Below, one piece after another: positions 36,243 through 44,975 of a stretch of 64,000 bases of DNA. Numbering within the stretch: position 1 is the stretch's first letter; the number at the start of each line of letters is the position of its first letter. The stretch comes from CBDDBK01 sp965225715 (GTDB lineage: Bacteria > Bacteroidota > Bacteroidia > Cytophagales > Flammeovirgaceae). Location: assembly GCA_965225715.1 (NCBI GenBank), contig CBDDBK010000003.1, positions 372,001 through 436,000 of the forward strand, read 5' to 3'. The notes under the pieces were generated by a model that was given only the letters and a program-made list of their open reading frames with translations, was not told where the DNA came from and did not search any database. The translations under genes and the position numbers were made by a program.

Positions 36243-37265
36243 ATGCCTTACGAACCACTTGTTTTGTGTGTCCCTAATTTTTCAGAAGGGAAAGATGATA
36301 GAATCATAAAATCTATATGCGAAGTCATAGAAAAATATGATGTTCAGGTCATTAATGTCGATAAAGGTGAAAGTGCTGGGCGTACTGTTATAACTTTTTG
36401 GGGAGTCTTAAAAAATGTGTTAAAGGCAGCTTTTTCCGCAGCAGCAGAAGCTAGTAAACAGATAGATATGCGTGTACACACAGGTACTCATCCTTGTTTT
36501 GGGGCTACTGATGTTATGCCTTTAATACCGCTAAAAAATATTACTTTAGAAGAAACAGCCCAAGCGGCTCGTGTTCTTGCTAAACGTATAGGAAACGAAT
36601 TAAGCTATCCTGTTTATTGTTATGAAAAAGCCTCTTTTAAAAAAGATTTTTTGGCACTTGAAGAAGTCAGAAAAGGAGGGTATGCCCATCTACAAAAAAG
36701 ATTTATAGAAAATAACTATCCCCCTGATTTCGGACCAAATCAATTTATAGCAGAAACAGGAGCCACAGCAGTGGGTGCAAGAGATTTTTTGGTTGCTTAT
36801 AACGTTAATCTTAAAACTGAGGATTTGATCAAAGCAAAGGCCATTGCCAAACGTATTCGTCAAAAACGCAGAGACGGTTTATTACCCGGTGTTAAAGCTA
36901 TTGCTTGGTACATAGAAGAGTATGGATTTTGTCAAATTTCTACCAATATAACTCAAACCAATCAAATATCTCTATCAGAAGTTTTTGAAGAAGTAAAAAG
37001 CATAAGTTTGGAGTTTGATATTTCCACCACAGGATCAGAGATTATTGGACTTGTGCCTTTAAAAGTTATGTACAAAGCTGGTCAATATTATAGTAATAAA
37101 AAATCTCAAAATACAGGGCAACAGGAAAGTTTTTTGAATGAAACAGATTTAATTAGTTTGGCTATCAAGTATTTAGGCTTAAATATACCTCATAAATTCG
37201 ATCCCGCTAAAAAAATAATAGAGTATTTGATACCCTTACTCAGAACTAATGTAAATATCGTTTAA
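36243..37265 (+). CDS. ftcD: glutamate formiminotransferase
   Basis: The enzyme transfers the formimino group of N-formimino-glutamate, a histidine breakdown product, to tetrahydrofolate. The 340-residue protein has the family start LVLCVPNFSEGKDDRII, DVQVINVDKGESAGRTVITF, MRVHTGTHPCFGATDVMPLI, GPNQFIAETGATAVGARDFL and IRQKRRDGLLPGVKAIAWYI. It contains the N- and C-subdomains of the transferase, without the fused cyclodeaminase found in animals, plus a helical tail. hutU, from the same pathway, lies at 61534. They are not in one operon in this window. Confidence 0.95.
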   Translation: MPYEPLVLCVPNFSEGKDDRIIKSICEVIEKYDVQVINVDKGESAGRTVITFWGVLKNVLKAAFSAAAEASKQIDMRVHTGTHPCFGATDVMPLIPLKNITLEETAQAARVLAKRIGNELSYPVYCYEKASFKKDFLALEEVRKGGYAHLQKRFIENNYPPDFGPNQFIAETGATAVGARDFLVAYNVNLKTEDLIKAKAIAKRIRQKRRDGLLPGVKAIAWYIEEYGFCQISTNITQTNQISLSEVFEEVKSISLEFDISTTGSEIIGLVPLKVMYKAGQYYSNKKSQNTGQQESFLNETDLISLAIKYLGLNIPHKFDPAKKIIEYLIPLLRTNVNIV

Positions 37266-37403
37266 GATAATATCTTAACGCATTGTTACGAACTCTTTAT
37301 AAATTTTTTAAAAAAATTTAATTATTTGATTATAAAGTAGTTATAAAAAAAGTTTTATGATTTTTATACTCATAAGTCATTGATAATGTAGGTGAAAAGG
37401 TCT

Positions 37404-37496
37404 TATCAGGTCTATAGTGTCGGAATTAATATTTTGTAAAATATCCAGACTATCTTTACAAAATATAGTCCTATTTTTGATTGTTGGTTGAAGCAT
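37404..37496 (-). pseudogene. 5' remnant of a third DNA methyltransferase copy
   Basis: From the ATG at 37496 the frame reads MLQPTIKNRTIFCKDSLDIL then QNINSDTIDLI, matching the first 31 residues of the two complete methyltransferases upstream with only one change. The match ends sharply at about 37404, and the frame runs on into unrelated sequence. It therefore marks the truncated end of a once longer tandem series. The overlap with the preceding copy's stop region is the same as between the two intact copies. Confidence 0.85.
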
Positions 37497-37500
37497 TTTA

Positions 37501-38868
37501 CTATACCTTATAATTTTCAATTGCTTTTATAATATTTTCTAATTTTCCACTTATCCATTCATGCTTGTTTTCAAATTTATTATGTATGTATTTTTCAATT
37601 TCTCTAAATAAGGGTGTATAAACAGTATATTCCAATTGATAATTTCTATCTGGATCACTGGTTTGGTAGCTATTTAACCGGGCTTTATAATCTTTAGCAA
37701 TCCCCACTTTATATTCGCCTTTATATTTTGGATTTGAAATCACATAAACGTATTTCTTTAATAGATTATCTTTTCCTTGATCTGTTCTTTTTGGAGGTAT
37801 TGTTGTATAGTGAACTTCTTTTTTATAATTCAAAAGATCTCTTTCACCGTTTTCTTTTTCACCTTGTACTTCTTTTTCTAAACGTTTTTTCACTAAGTCA
37901 AAGGCTTTATGAGAAACATCTATACCTATCCATTTTCTGTTTAATTTTTCAGCTGCTACACAAGCTGTGGCACAGCCACAAAAAGGGTCTAAGATAATGT
38001 CTCCTTTGTTACTACTGGCTTTAATTATTCTTTCAAGTAAAGCCAAAGGTTTTTGGGTGGGATAACCTATTTTTTCTTTTTTGCGATATACTGCGCTTAT
38101 GTCTGACCAAACAGAATCGACTAGCTTTCCTTTTAAAGACCAAGCAGTATCTTCAGGTAAAGGATTTCTATTATTTTTATTTTTGAATTGTTTGATTAAT
38201 CTTAATTTGTTTATTTTATCTGTATCTGGTATATGTTTAAATTTTATTGTTCTACCATCTTCACTTTTATTTCCCCACCTTTTCCATTGAGAAATATCAT
38301 AATTTATTTTCCCTCTCTGATGATTAAATAGTGTCTTTTTATTTTTAACATAATACATAATAGCATCATTTTGGTGGGCAAACATTTTAGTAGCATTTTT
38401 CATTCCCCCAGGATAATGCCAAATAATTTCATTTCTAAAGTTTTCTCGTCCAAATACAATATCAAGCATAATTTTAATATAATGTTGCATGGTATCATCA
38501 CAGTGATAGTATAAGGCTCCTGTATCCTTTAAAATACGATGACACTCTATCATTCGAATAGCCATGTAACTCATGTAACTAATATCTGAAGGATTAGCAT
38601 AGAGATACATGCTTTTAAGCATTCCGTATAATTCAGGATACTCGCTTCGAAATATATCATTCCAAGTTTCGTCAATATCCTCAATGTAAAAAATGTCTTT
38701 GAAACTAGCACCTTCAGCTGCCGAGCCAATAGGTGCATGGAACATTTTTTTCTTATTAAAAGGTGGATCTAAATAAATAAGGTCTATAGTATCGGAGTTA
38801 ATATTTTGTAAAATATCCAGATTATCTTTACAAAATATAGTCCTATTTTTAATTGTTGGCTGAAGCAT
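37501..38868 (-). CDS. DNA adenine/cytosine-N4 methyltransferase fused to a T5orf172 domain, copy B
   Basis: A beta-class amino-methyltransferase has the catalytic DLIYLDPPFNKKKMF near residue 32, a central target-recognition region at about residues 60-260, and the SAM site DPFCGCATACVAAEKLNRKW. It is joined to a C-terminal T5orf172 (GIY-YIG-like) domain (YVYVISNPKYKGEYKVGIAK and EIEKYIHNKFENKHEWISG). Compared with copy A the first 60 residues and everything after GYPTQKP are nearly identical, but the middle is unrelated. The two thus probably recognise different sites. The frame extends upstream to 38892, overlapping copy A's stop, but MLQPTIKNRT at 38868 matches the start of the other copies. 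No separate restriction gene is adjacent. Confidence 0.87.
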   Translation of the reverse strand: MLQPTIKNRTIFCKDNLDILQNINSDTIDLIYLDPPFNKKKMFHAPIGSAAEGASFKDIFYIEDIDETWNDIFRSEYPELYGMLKSMYLYANPSDISYMSYMAIRMIECHRILKDTGALYYHCDDTMQHYIKIMLDIVFGRENFRNEIIWHYPGGMKNATKMFAHQNDAIMYYVKNKKTLFNHQRGKINYDISQWKRWGNKSEDGRTIKFKHIPDTDKINKLRLIKQFKNKNNRNPLPEDTAWSLKGKLVDSVWSDISAVYRKKEKIGYPTQKPLALLERIIKASSNKGDIILDPFCGCATACVAAEKLNRKWIGIDVSHKAFDLVKKRLEKEVQGEKENGERDLLNYKKEVHYTTIPPKRTDQGKDNLLKKYVYVISNPKYKGEYKVGIAKDYKARLNSYQTSDPDRNYQLEYTVYTPLFREIEKYIHNKFENKHEWISGKLENIIKAIENYKV

Positions 38869-38872
38869 TTTA

Positions 38873-40306
38873 CTATACCTTATAATTTTCAATTGCTTTT
38901 ATAATATTTTCTAATTTTCCACTTACCCATTCATGCTTGTTTTGAAATTTATTATGTATGTATTTTTCAATTTCTCTAAATAAAGGTGTATAAACAGTAT
39001 ATTCCAATTGATAATTTCTATCTGGATCACTGGTTTGGTAGCTATTTAAGCGGGCTTTATAATCTTTAGCAATCCCCACTTTATATTCGCCTTTATACTT
39101 CGGGTTTGAAATCACATAAACGTATTTCTTTAATAGATTATCTTTTCCCTGATCCGTTCTTTTTGGAGGTATTGTTGTATAGTGAACTTCTTTTTTATAA
39201 TTCAAAAGATCTCTTTCACCGTTTTCTTTTTCACCTTGTACTTCTTTTTCTAAACGTTTTTTCACTAAGTCAAAGGCTTTATGAGAAACATCTATGCCTA
39301 TCCATTTTCTGTTTAATTTTTCAGCTGCTATACAAGTTGTGGCACAGCCACAGAAAGGGTCTAAAATAATATCGCCTTTGTTACTACTGGCTTTAAGTAT
39401 TCGTTCTAATAAAGCAACGGGTTTTTGAGTAGGGTAACCAGTACGTTCTAATTTTTGAGTTGTTCTTATATCATCCCATAAATCTTGCAACGCTTTTTTT
39501 TGAGTATTTTCATCTAAGTATGTTTTTTTATAGGGTCTTTTTTTTGTCCAATGAATTAAATCATTTTTTTCTAAATCCACCATTTTTCTTAATGGAACTC
39601 TCCATAAATCTTCTATACCTTTATAATTATAAGTATATCCTCCTCCTTGCAAACCTCTAGCGTCTAATCGGTCAATCCTATAACTTCCTTTTTGATCTAC
39701 TTTATTAAATTTTTTTTTAATTTCCTTGTGACTTTGGTTTTTATTTGCTTCTCCTTTATTAAAAAGATATTTGTCTGTTTTAGTATAAAACAGTAGGGTA
39801 TCAGTACTGTTTCCATACTTATTGCTATCATTATGCACTCCTGTTCTTAGCCAATTTATTTCATTTCTAAAGTTTTTTTCTCCAAATATACAATCCATTA
39901 CAAGTTTCAAATAATGACCCATTGTGGGATCGCAGTGTAAATAAAGACTAGCGGTCTCTTTTAAAATTCTGTGCATCTCCAATAATCGTATGCTGATGTA
40001 GGCAATATAGCAAAAGTTATAAGATGTTTTGCCTTCTACTTTTTTTGTAAAATCAAGTAATCCGTATAGCGCTACATTATCTTGTTGAATACCCTCAATC
40101 CATTCATCTTTGATATCTTCTTTTCTAAAAATATCTTTAAAACTAGCACCTTCAGCTGCCGAGCCAATAGATGCATGGAACATTTTTTTCTTATTAAAAG
40201 GTGGATCCAAATAAATAAGGTCTATCGTATCGGAATTAATATTTTGTAAAATATCCAGATTATCTTTACAAAATATAGTCCTATTTTTAATTGTTGGTTG
40301 GAGCAT
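38873..40306 (-). CDS. DNA adenine/cytosine-N4 methyltransferase fused to a T5orf172 domain, copy A
   Basis: The 477-residue protein has the same order as copy B: DPPF motif, variable central region (about residues 60-300), FCGC-type SAM motif (DPFCGCATTCIAAEKLNRKW), and the C-terminal T5orf172 domain from VYVISNPKYKG. The shared ends are almost the same in DNA, so exchange between copies is recent. The central region here begins RKEDIKDEWIEGIQQDN and is unlike copy B. A methyltransferase carrying its own GIY-YIG-like domain may combine modification and cleavage, or only be a methyltransferase with a DNA-binding tail; catalytic residues for cleavage cannot be confirmed by eye. It lies 33 bases downstream of the pyrR-like gene. 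Confidence 0.87.
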   Translation of the reverse strand: MLQPTIKNRTIFCKDNLDILQNINSDTIDLIYLDPPFNKKKMFHASIGSAAEGASFKDIFRKEDIKDEWIEGIQQDNVALYGLLDFTKKVEGKTSYNFCYIAYISIRLLEMHRILKETASLYLHCDPTMGHYLKLVMDCIFGEKNFRNEINWLRTGVHNDSNKYGNSTDTLLFYTKTDKYLFNKGEANKNQSHKEIKKKFNKVDQKGSYRIDRLDARGLQGGGYTYNYKGIEDLWRVPLRKMVDLEKNDLIHWTKKRPYKKTYLDENTQKKALQDLWDDIRTTQKLERTGYPTQKPVALLERILKASSNKGDIILDPFCGCATTCIAAEKLNRKWIGIDVSHKAFDLVKKRLEKEVQGEKENGERDLLNYKKEVHYTTIPPKRTDQGKDNLLKKYVYVISNPKYKGEYKVGIAKDYKARLNSYQTSDPDRNYQLEYTVYTPLFREIEKYIHNKFQNKHEWVSGKLENIIKAIENYKV

Positions 40307-40339
40307 TTTTTATTTTTTTAATAAAGTTCAATATAAAAA

Positions 40340-40858
40340 TTAGCCACCATGTAAATATACTCCTTTATTTTGACTAAGTAGTTTAACAACAACATTTTGA
40401 TTAACAGTTGTATAAAGTTGATAACCTGTATAGTTAGCTTGGATAGGATAATTTAGATGAAGTCTATTAACCAAAACAGCAATTTCTATTTTTGCAACCT
40501 TTAAATTTAAAAAAGGTTGCAAAGAAAAAATAAGTGTTGTTCCTGTATTAAGTACATCATCTATAATAATGACAGGATGGTTTTGAATTAACTTAATATC
40601 GCCTTCTAATTTAATATCACTTTGGAAAATATTTGTTTTATCTAAATTTATTTTTAATAAATGAATCTGTCCTTGAAAAATTGAATGGAGTTGATTATAA
40701 ATTAATTTACCTAGTTCAAAACCTTGTCCTACGATACCGGCTAACACTATAGTATCATGTTTGAAATTGCGCTCGACAATTTGATAAGCTATGCGTCTAA
40801 TTTTTTTAGTAACCTCTTCATAGGTTAGAATAAGTTCATTTTGATTTTCAGTCATCAT
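40340..40858 (-). CDS. phosphoribosyltransferase family protein (PyrR-like)
   Basis: The PRPP-binding motif reads PVIIIDDVLNTGTTLIFSLQ near residue 95 in a protein of 172 residues, with ILTYEEVTKKIRRIAYQIVE at the start and VLAGIVGQGFELGKLI as the flexible-loop strand. Length and order match the PyrR / type I phosphoribosyltransferase family. Whether it regulates pyrimidine genes or salvages uracil or a purine base cannot be decided. It is immediately upstream of the methyltransferase pair in the same direction, which is probably incidental. The start may be the second Met at 40855. Confidence 0.85.
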   Translation of the reverse strand: MMTENQNELILTYEEVTKKIRRIAYQIVERNFKHDTIVLAGIVGQGFELGKLIYNQLHSIFQGQIHLLKINLDKTNIFQSDIKLEGDIKLIQNHPVIIIDDVLNTGTTLIFSLQPFLNLKVAKIEIAVLVNRLHLNYPIQANYTGYQLYTTVNQNVVVKLLSQNKGVYLHGG

Positions 40859-40920
40859 TTTAATTATTTAAATATTTATATTTTGTATTTTTCATAACCT
40901 AAATTTATAAATTGGAACTA

Positions 40921-41064
40921 TTTAAATGCTATTTTTATCTTAGAGATGGTCATTTTTAAAATCAACACGTTAAAACCTCCAAAAATCCTTTTTTCTAGTG
41001 ATGGTGACTATCATGAGTTTTAAATCATTAAAAAATCCTTTTTCAAGTGATGTGGCTATATAAG
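40921..41064. repeat. dispersed repeat, variant A, plus second partial copy
   Basis: A full-length copy (ATGCTATTTTTATCTTAGAG, GGTCATTTTTAAAATCAACA, AAACCTCCAAAAATCC, GATGGTGACTAT) is followed directly by a second 3' half (AAAAAATCCTTTTTCAAGTG, ATGTGGCTATA). They fill part of the 409-base gap between the divergent phosphoribosyltransferase and symporter genes; the rest of that gap shows nothing recognised. Confidence 0.75.
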
Positions 41065-41267
41065 TTAGAAAAACAACTTAATTTTCTCAACTTAAATTAT
41101 TTTTACAAAAACAAAATTTGATCCTTGAAACATTTTATAATGGAAGAAACTAAACAGAATATTTTTTTATTTTTTATAAATTATAGCTATTTAATTATTT
41201 CAAAGTTAAATAAATATTTTGGCTCATAAACTCAAATTCAACTTTATACTTTAAAAATATTTCTCAA

Positions 41268-43019
41268 GTGATAAGTATTATTGACTATTTAATTATCGGT
41301 TTTTTTTTGCTTTCTATTGTTGCTATATCCTTATATTATACTAAACAAGCTAGTGAAAATATTGATAACTTTTTCTTGGGTGGTAGAAAATTATCGTGGT
41401 GGTTAGCTGGTACATCTATGGTGGCAACAACTTTTGCTGCAGACACTCCTTTATTAATCACAGAGCTTGTAGCTAATAATGGAATAAGTGGAAACTGGAT
41501 TTGGTGGAATGGCGCTATTGGTGGATTATTGGCGGCATTTTTCTTTTCTCGTTATTGGCATAGAGCAGGTATTTTAACTGATGTTGAATTTATAGAATTA
41601 AGATATTCGGGTCTAGCAGCTAAATTTCTAAGAGGTTTTAAAGCTATATACCTTGGTTTATTTATGAATGTTATTATTATTGCTTGGGTTAACTTGGCTT
41701 TAATAACGTTTTTAGTAGGCTTATTTGATTTAAGTTATGAAATAGCTTTTATCTATATGGTTTCTATTATGGGGCTTGTTGTTTTATATAGCGCTTTATC
41801 AGGTTTTTTAGGTATTGTAATTACCGATTTTATTCAATTTATTATTGCTATGATAGGTTGTATTTTACTAGCTATTTTTGTGATTCAATCTCCAGAAATA
41901 GGAGATATTGAAAATTTAAAAACTCTATTACCGAAAGAAACTTTTTCTTTTTTACCAAAAATTGATTTTTCTTTAGATAATCTAAATACGCATACTAAAA
42001 GTTTAACAATTTCCGTGGCAACTTTTTTTTCTTTTATAGGAATACAATGGTGGGCAAGTTGGTATCCCGGCTCCGAACCAGGTGGCGGTGGTTATATCGC
42101 CCAACGCATGATGAGCACAAAAAAAGAAAATAGTGCCATTAAGGCAACTTTATTTTTTCAAATTGCTCACCATTGTATTCGGCCTTGGCCTTGGATAATT
42201 GTTGCTTTAGCAAGTTTGGTTTTATACCCTGATTTAGGTGAACATGAAAAACGCTTGGGTTATGTATATACCATTCGAGATTTTTTACCCACTGGCTTAA
42301 AAGGATTAATCATTGTAGGTTTTTTATCGGCTTATATGAGTACGATATCAACTCAATTTAACTGGGGAACCGGTTATTTGGTCAATGATTTTTATAAACG
42401 TTTTTTAAAACCTCAAGCTAATCAAAAACAACTTATTATTACTGCTCGTATTTTTACATTTATTATTATGCTTATTTCGATTATCATTACAAGCTACTTA
42501 GAAACTTTAACATCTGCTTTTCTTTTTATTATAGAGGCTAGCGCAGGACTGGGTTTGGTGCTTATATTAAGATGGTACTGGTGGCGGGTTAATGTATGGA
42601 GTGAAATAACAGCTTCTATAATGCCTATATTTATCTTTATTTGTCTGAGCTATACTTCTATTGAACATCCTTATAGTTTGTTTATTACTGTATCAATTAC
42701 AACCCTAATTTGGTTATTAATAACTTATATAACCCCGGCAACTTCTGATAAAACTTTAAAAAGATTTTGCCAACAAATAGAACCAATAGGTTTTTGGAAG
42801 CCTGTTTATAAAAAAATAGGATTAACTCATCTGAAGTTAAATTCTAAACCTATTTTTATACTTTTACTATTTATGTGGATTGCTTCTATTTTAATGGTAT
42901 ATGCTTTCCTCTTTGGAATAGGCAAATTTATTTTTGAAGAATGGTTACAAGCAACAGGACTTTTAATATTTGCTTTTCTTATTGCTTATATTTTAAATAA
43001 ACAATTAAAAAAAATATAA
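41268..43019 (+). CDS. sodium:solute symporter (SSS) family transporter
   Basis: The 583-residue polytopic protein has the SSS fold from the start (YLIIGFFLLSIVAISLYYTK, FFLGGRKLSWWLAGTSMVAT). It carries the family motif region GSEPGGGGYIAQRMMSTKKE and GLKGLIIVGFLSAYMSTIST, where the Na2-site serines and threonines lie. About fourteen membrane helices can be counted. These carriers import sugars, amino acids, vitamins or other solutes with sodium; the substrate is not evident. The GTG start at 41268 precedes the first helix directly. The amino-acid dehydrogenase begins 33 bases after its stop, so the two are probably co-transcribed and the solute may be an amino acid. Confidence 0.92.
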   Translation: MISIIDYLIIGFFLLSIVAISLYYTKQASENIDNFFLGGRKLSWWLAGTSMVATTFAADTPLLITELVANNGISGNWIWWNGAIGGLLAAFFFSRYWHRAGILTDVEFIELRYSGLAAKFLRGFKAIYLGLFMNVIIIAWVNLALITFLVGLFDLSYEIAFIYMVSIMGLVVLYSALSGFLGIVITDFIQFIIAMIGCILLAIFVIQSPEIGDIENLKTLLPKETFSFLPKIDFSLDNLNTHTKSLTISVATFFSFIGIQWWASWYPGSEPGGGGYIAQRMMSTKKENSAIKATLFFQIAHHCIRPWPWIIVALASLVLYPDLGEHEKRLGYVYTIRDFLPTGLKGLIIVGFLSAYMSTISTQFNWGTGYLVNDFYKRFLKPQANQKQLIITARIFTFIIMLISIIITSYLETLTSAFLFIIEASAGLGLVLILRWYWWRVNVWSEITASIMPIFIFICLSYTSIEHPYSLFITVSITTLIWLLITYITPATSDKTLKRFCQQIEPIGFWKPVYKKIGLTHLKLNSKPIFILLLFMWIASILMVYAFLFGIGKFIFEEWLQATGLLIFAFLIAYILNKQLKKI

Positions 43020-43052
43020 CTCTATTTTTCCATTTATTTTAACTTATATATT

Positions 43053-44111
43053 ATGTCAGGAATATTTGAACAAATGACTCAAATGGATCACGAACAAATT
43101 GTTCATTATTATGATTCTAAAACAGGTTTAAAAGCTATAGTTGGTATTCATGATAGAACATTAGGACCTGCTTTGGGTGGTACGCGAGTCTGGAATTATA
43201 ATAATGAATCAGAAGCCTTATTTGATGTACTTCGACTTTCAAGAGGTATGACATATAAAAATGCTGTCGCTGAGTTGGAGCTTGGTGGAGGGAAAGCAGT
43301 TATTATGCTTGATAAAAGTATAAAAAAAACAAATGATATGATGGTTGCTTATGGGAAATTGGTAGAAAGTTTAAGCGGAAAATATATTACAGCTGAAGAT
43401 GTTGGTATGACAACTGCAGATATAGAAATTATTGCTGAACAAACCTCTTTTGTAATGGGCAGATCTAAGGGTAAAGGTGGCCTAGGTACGCCTTCACCTT
43501 TAACTGCTTGGGGAACATATTTAGGTATAAAAGCCGCTTGCAAAGTTGCTTATGGTACAGATTCTTTAGAAAATAAAACTATTGCTTTACAAGGTACTGG
43601 ACATGTTGGGCTTGCTTTAATTCAATTGCTTAAAAAAGAAAATTGCCATATTTATGCTAACGATTATTATCCAGAACGTCTAAGCAAAGTTTGTAAAACA
43701 TATGCTATTAAACCCTTAGGACTTGATGAAATATATGACTTTCCTGCCGATATTTATGCACCTTGTGCTTTGGGAGCAACCATAAATGACAAAACATTAG
43801 ATAAACTTAAATGTAAAATTATTGCAGGTTGTGCTAATAATCAATTGGAAGATGAAGAAAGACATGGTACTATGTGTATTCAAAAAGATATTTTATATGT
43901 ACCTGACTTTATCATCAATTGTGGTGGGGTAGTAAAAATATATGCTGAATATAAAGGTTTTGGTATGGACTGGGCAAAAAAACATACTGAAACTATATAT
44001 CCAAAAGTGGTTAGTATCTTAAAAGAAGCTGTAAATAATAAGGTCAATAGCCAAACCCTTGCCATTAATCTGGCAAAGCATTATATAGAAAAAACTAAAA
44101 TAGTTAAATAA
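43053..44111 (+). CDS. leucine/valine-type amino-acid dehydrogenase (Glu/Leu/Phe/Val dehydrogenase family)
   Basis: The enzyme reversibly deaminates a branched-chain or related amino acid with NAD+. The 352-residue length fits leucine and valine dehydrogenases. Visible motifs are ALGGTRVWNYNNESEALFDV, MTYKNAVAELELGGGKAVIM with the catalytic lysine, ITAEDVGMTTADIEIIAEQT, the Rossmann loop ALQGTGHVGLALIQLL and IIAGCANNQLEDEERHG. The specific amino acid cannot be settled from sequence. It follows the symporter by 33 bases. Confidence 0.92.
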   Translation: MSGIFEQMTQMDHEQIVHYYDSKTGLKAIVGIHDRTLGPALGGTRVWNYNNESEALFDVLRLSRGMTYKNAVAELELGGGKAVIMLDKSIKKTNDMMVAYGKLVESLSGKYITAEDVGMTTADIEIIAEQTSFVMGRSKGKGGLGTPSPLTAWGTYLGIKAACKVAYGTDSLENKTIALQGTGHVGLALIQLLKKENCHIYANDYYPERLSKVCKTYAIKPLGLDEIYDFPADIYAPCALGATINDKTLDKLKCKIIAGCANNQLEDEERHGTMCIQKDILYVPDFIINCGGVVKIYAEYKGFGMDWAKKHTETIYPKVVSILKEAVNNKVNSQTLAINLAKHYIEKTKIVK

Positions 44112-44164
44112 TTTTTTATTTTTATAAAATAATTTTTAATACTTTTGTTTTGTACTTAGCAGTT

Positions 44165-44221
44165 TTTTATAATCACGTCGCTTGAAAAAAAGGATTTTCT
44201 AGGCTTTCTATAGCAGTTTAT
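44165..44221. repeat. dispersed repeat, partial copy
   Basis: TAATCACGTCGCTTGAAAAA followed by AAGGATTTTCTAGG and TATAGCAG matches the reverse complement of the 3' half of the repeat family. It lies between the convergent dehydrogenase and YcxB-like genes. Confidence 0.6.
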
Positions 44222-44232
44222 ATTATAAAAAT

Positions 44233-44712
44233 TTAATCCAAAATAATATTTTTACGTTTCAAAATAGCTTTTAAAATAAGAATATCATTTTTATTTTTAA
44301 AAACTTGAAATGGCAGATGAATAAAATGAAATCTAGAAACTTTAATAAAAATAGCGTTATTTTTTTGGCTAATCTTTTTAATCATATCCCAAGTCAAATG
44401 CATACCATGCTTATTTGTTTTTGCCATAATCCCTTGTGTTGAAATTTCATATTCCATTTTTTCAAAAAGTGATTTATTCTCAGGCATTTCTGGTATCCCT
44501 TTTAAAACTATAAACCAAAATAGGGGATATAGAATTAATAAAATTAAAGCTATAGTACACATTGTCCAAAAAATTGGATTATAAAATAAACCAATCAGTA
44601 TAATAGCCGGTGGAATAGTCCAAGCCCACCAAAAATCTTTCATAGCTTGAATAAAATTTATCTTGGTGAAAAATTTTTTAGATAATTGACATTTTCGAGT
44701 TCTTATTAGCAT
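44233..44712 (-). CDS. YcxB-like membrane protein
   Basis: The 159-residue protein has two adjoining hydrophobic helices at about residues 29-70 (FWWAWTIPPAIILIGLF and MCTIALILLILYPLFWFIVL). A C-terminal soluble part follows (MEYEISTQGIMAKTNKHGMH, LTWDMIKKISQKNNAIFIKV), the pattern of the YcxB-like family. Function of the family is unknown. No operon partner. Confidence 0.6.
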   Translation of the reverse strand: MLIRTRKCQLSKKFFTKINFIQAMKDFWWAWTIPPAIILIGLFYNPIFWTMCTIALILLILYPLFWFIVLKGIPEMPENKSLFEKMEYEISTQGIMAKTNKHGMHLTWDMIKKISQKNNAIFIKVSRFHFIHLPFQVFKNKNDILILKAILKRKNIILD

Positions 44713-44911
44713 ATTTAAAAAATGAATTAGCAGATGAAATAGGATTGAACTTTGAACTATTATTAAAGAATATTAAAAAAACTCAAGATAAAAATTGTTA
44801 AGGTTTTAGAAAGAAATATTAAATATATTAACCATTTATATTTCCCTAATTAATAAATTTTAAGATCTAAAAAACTATTTTTCAAGATATTAGAATCTTC
44901 AAAGTTTAAGT

Positions 44912-44967
44912 ATTGAGTCCACTCCAATAATTATTTTTTACTGATTTTTTAATTGAGCGGACTCAAT
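44912..44967. terminator. inverted repeat downstream of hslU
   Basis: ATTGAGTCCACTC and GAGCGGACTCAAT form a 13-base stem with one mismatch around a 30-base T-rich loop. It lies nine bases beyond the hslU stop, on the downstream side, so it may end that transcript. No clean T-run follows the stem on the minus strand, so a factor-binding site or mRNA-stabilising hairpin is also possible. Confidence 0.45.
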
Positions 44968-44975
44968 GTTTAAAA

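Noticed and set aside
37501..40306. Methyltransferase pair considered as a complete type III restriction system
   Set aside because: No Res-type helicase/endonuclease gene is adjacent; only methyltransferase-T5orf172 fusions are present.
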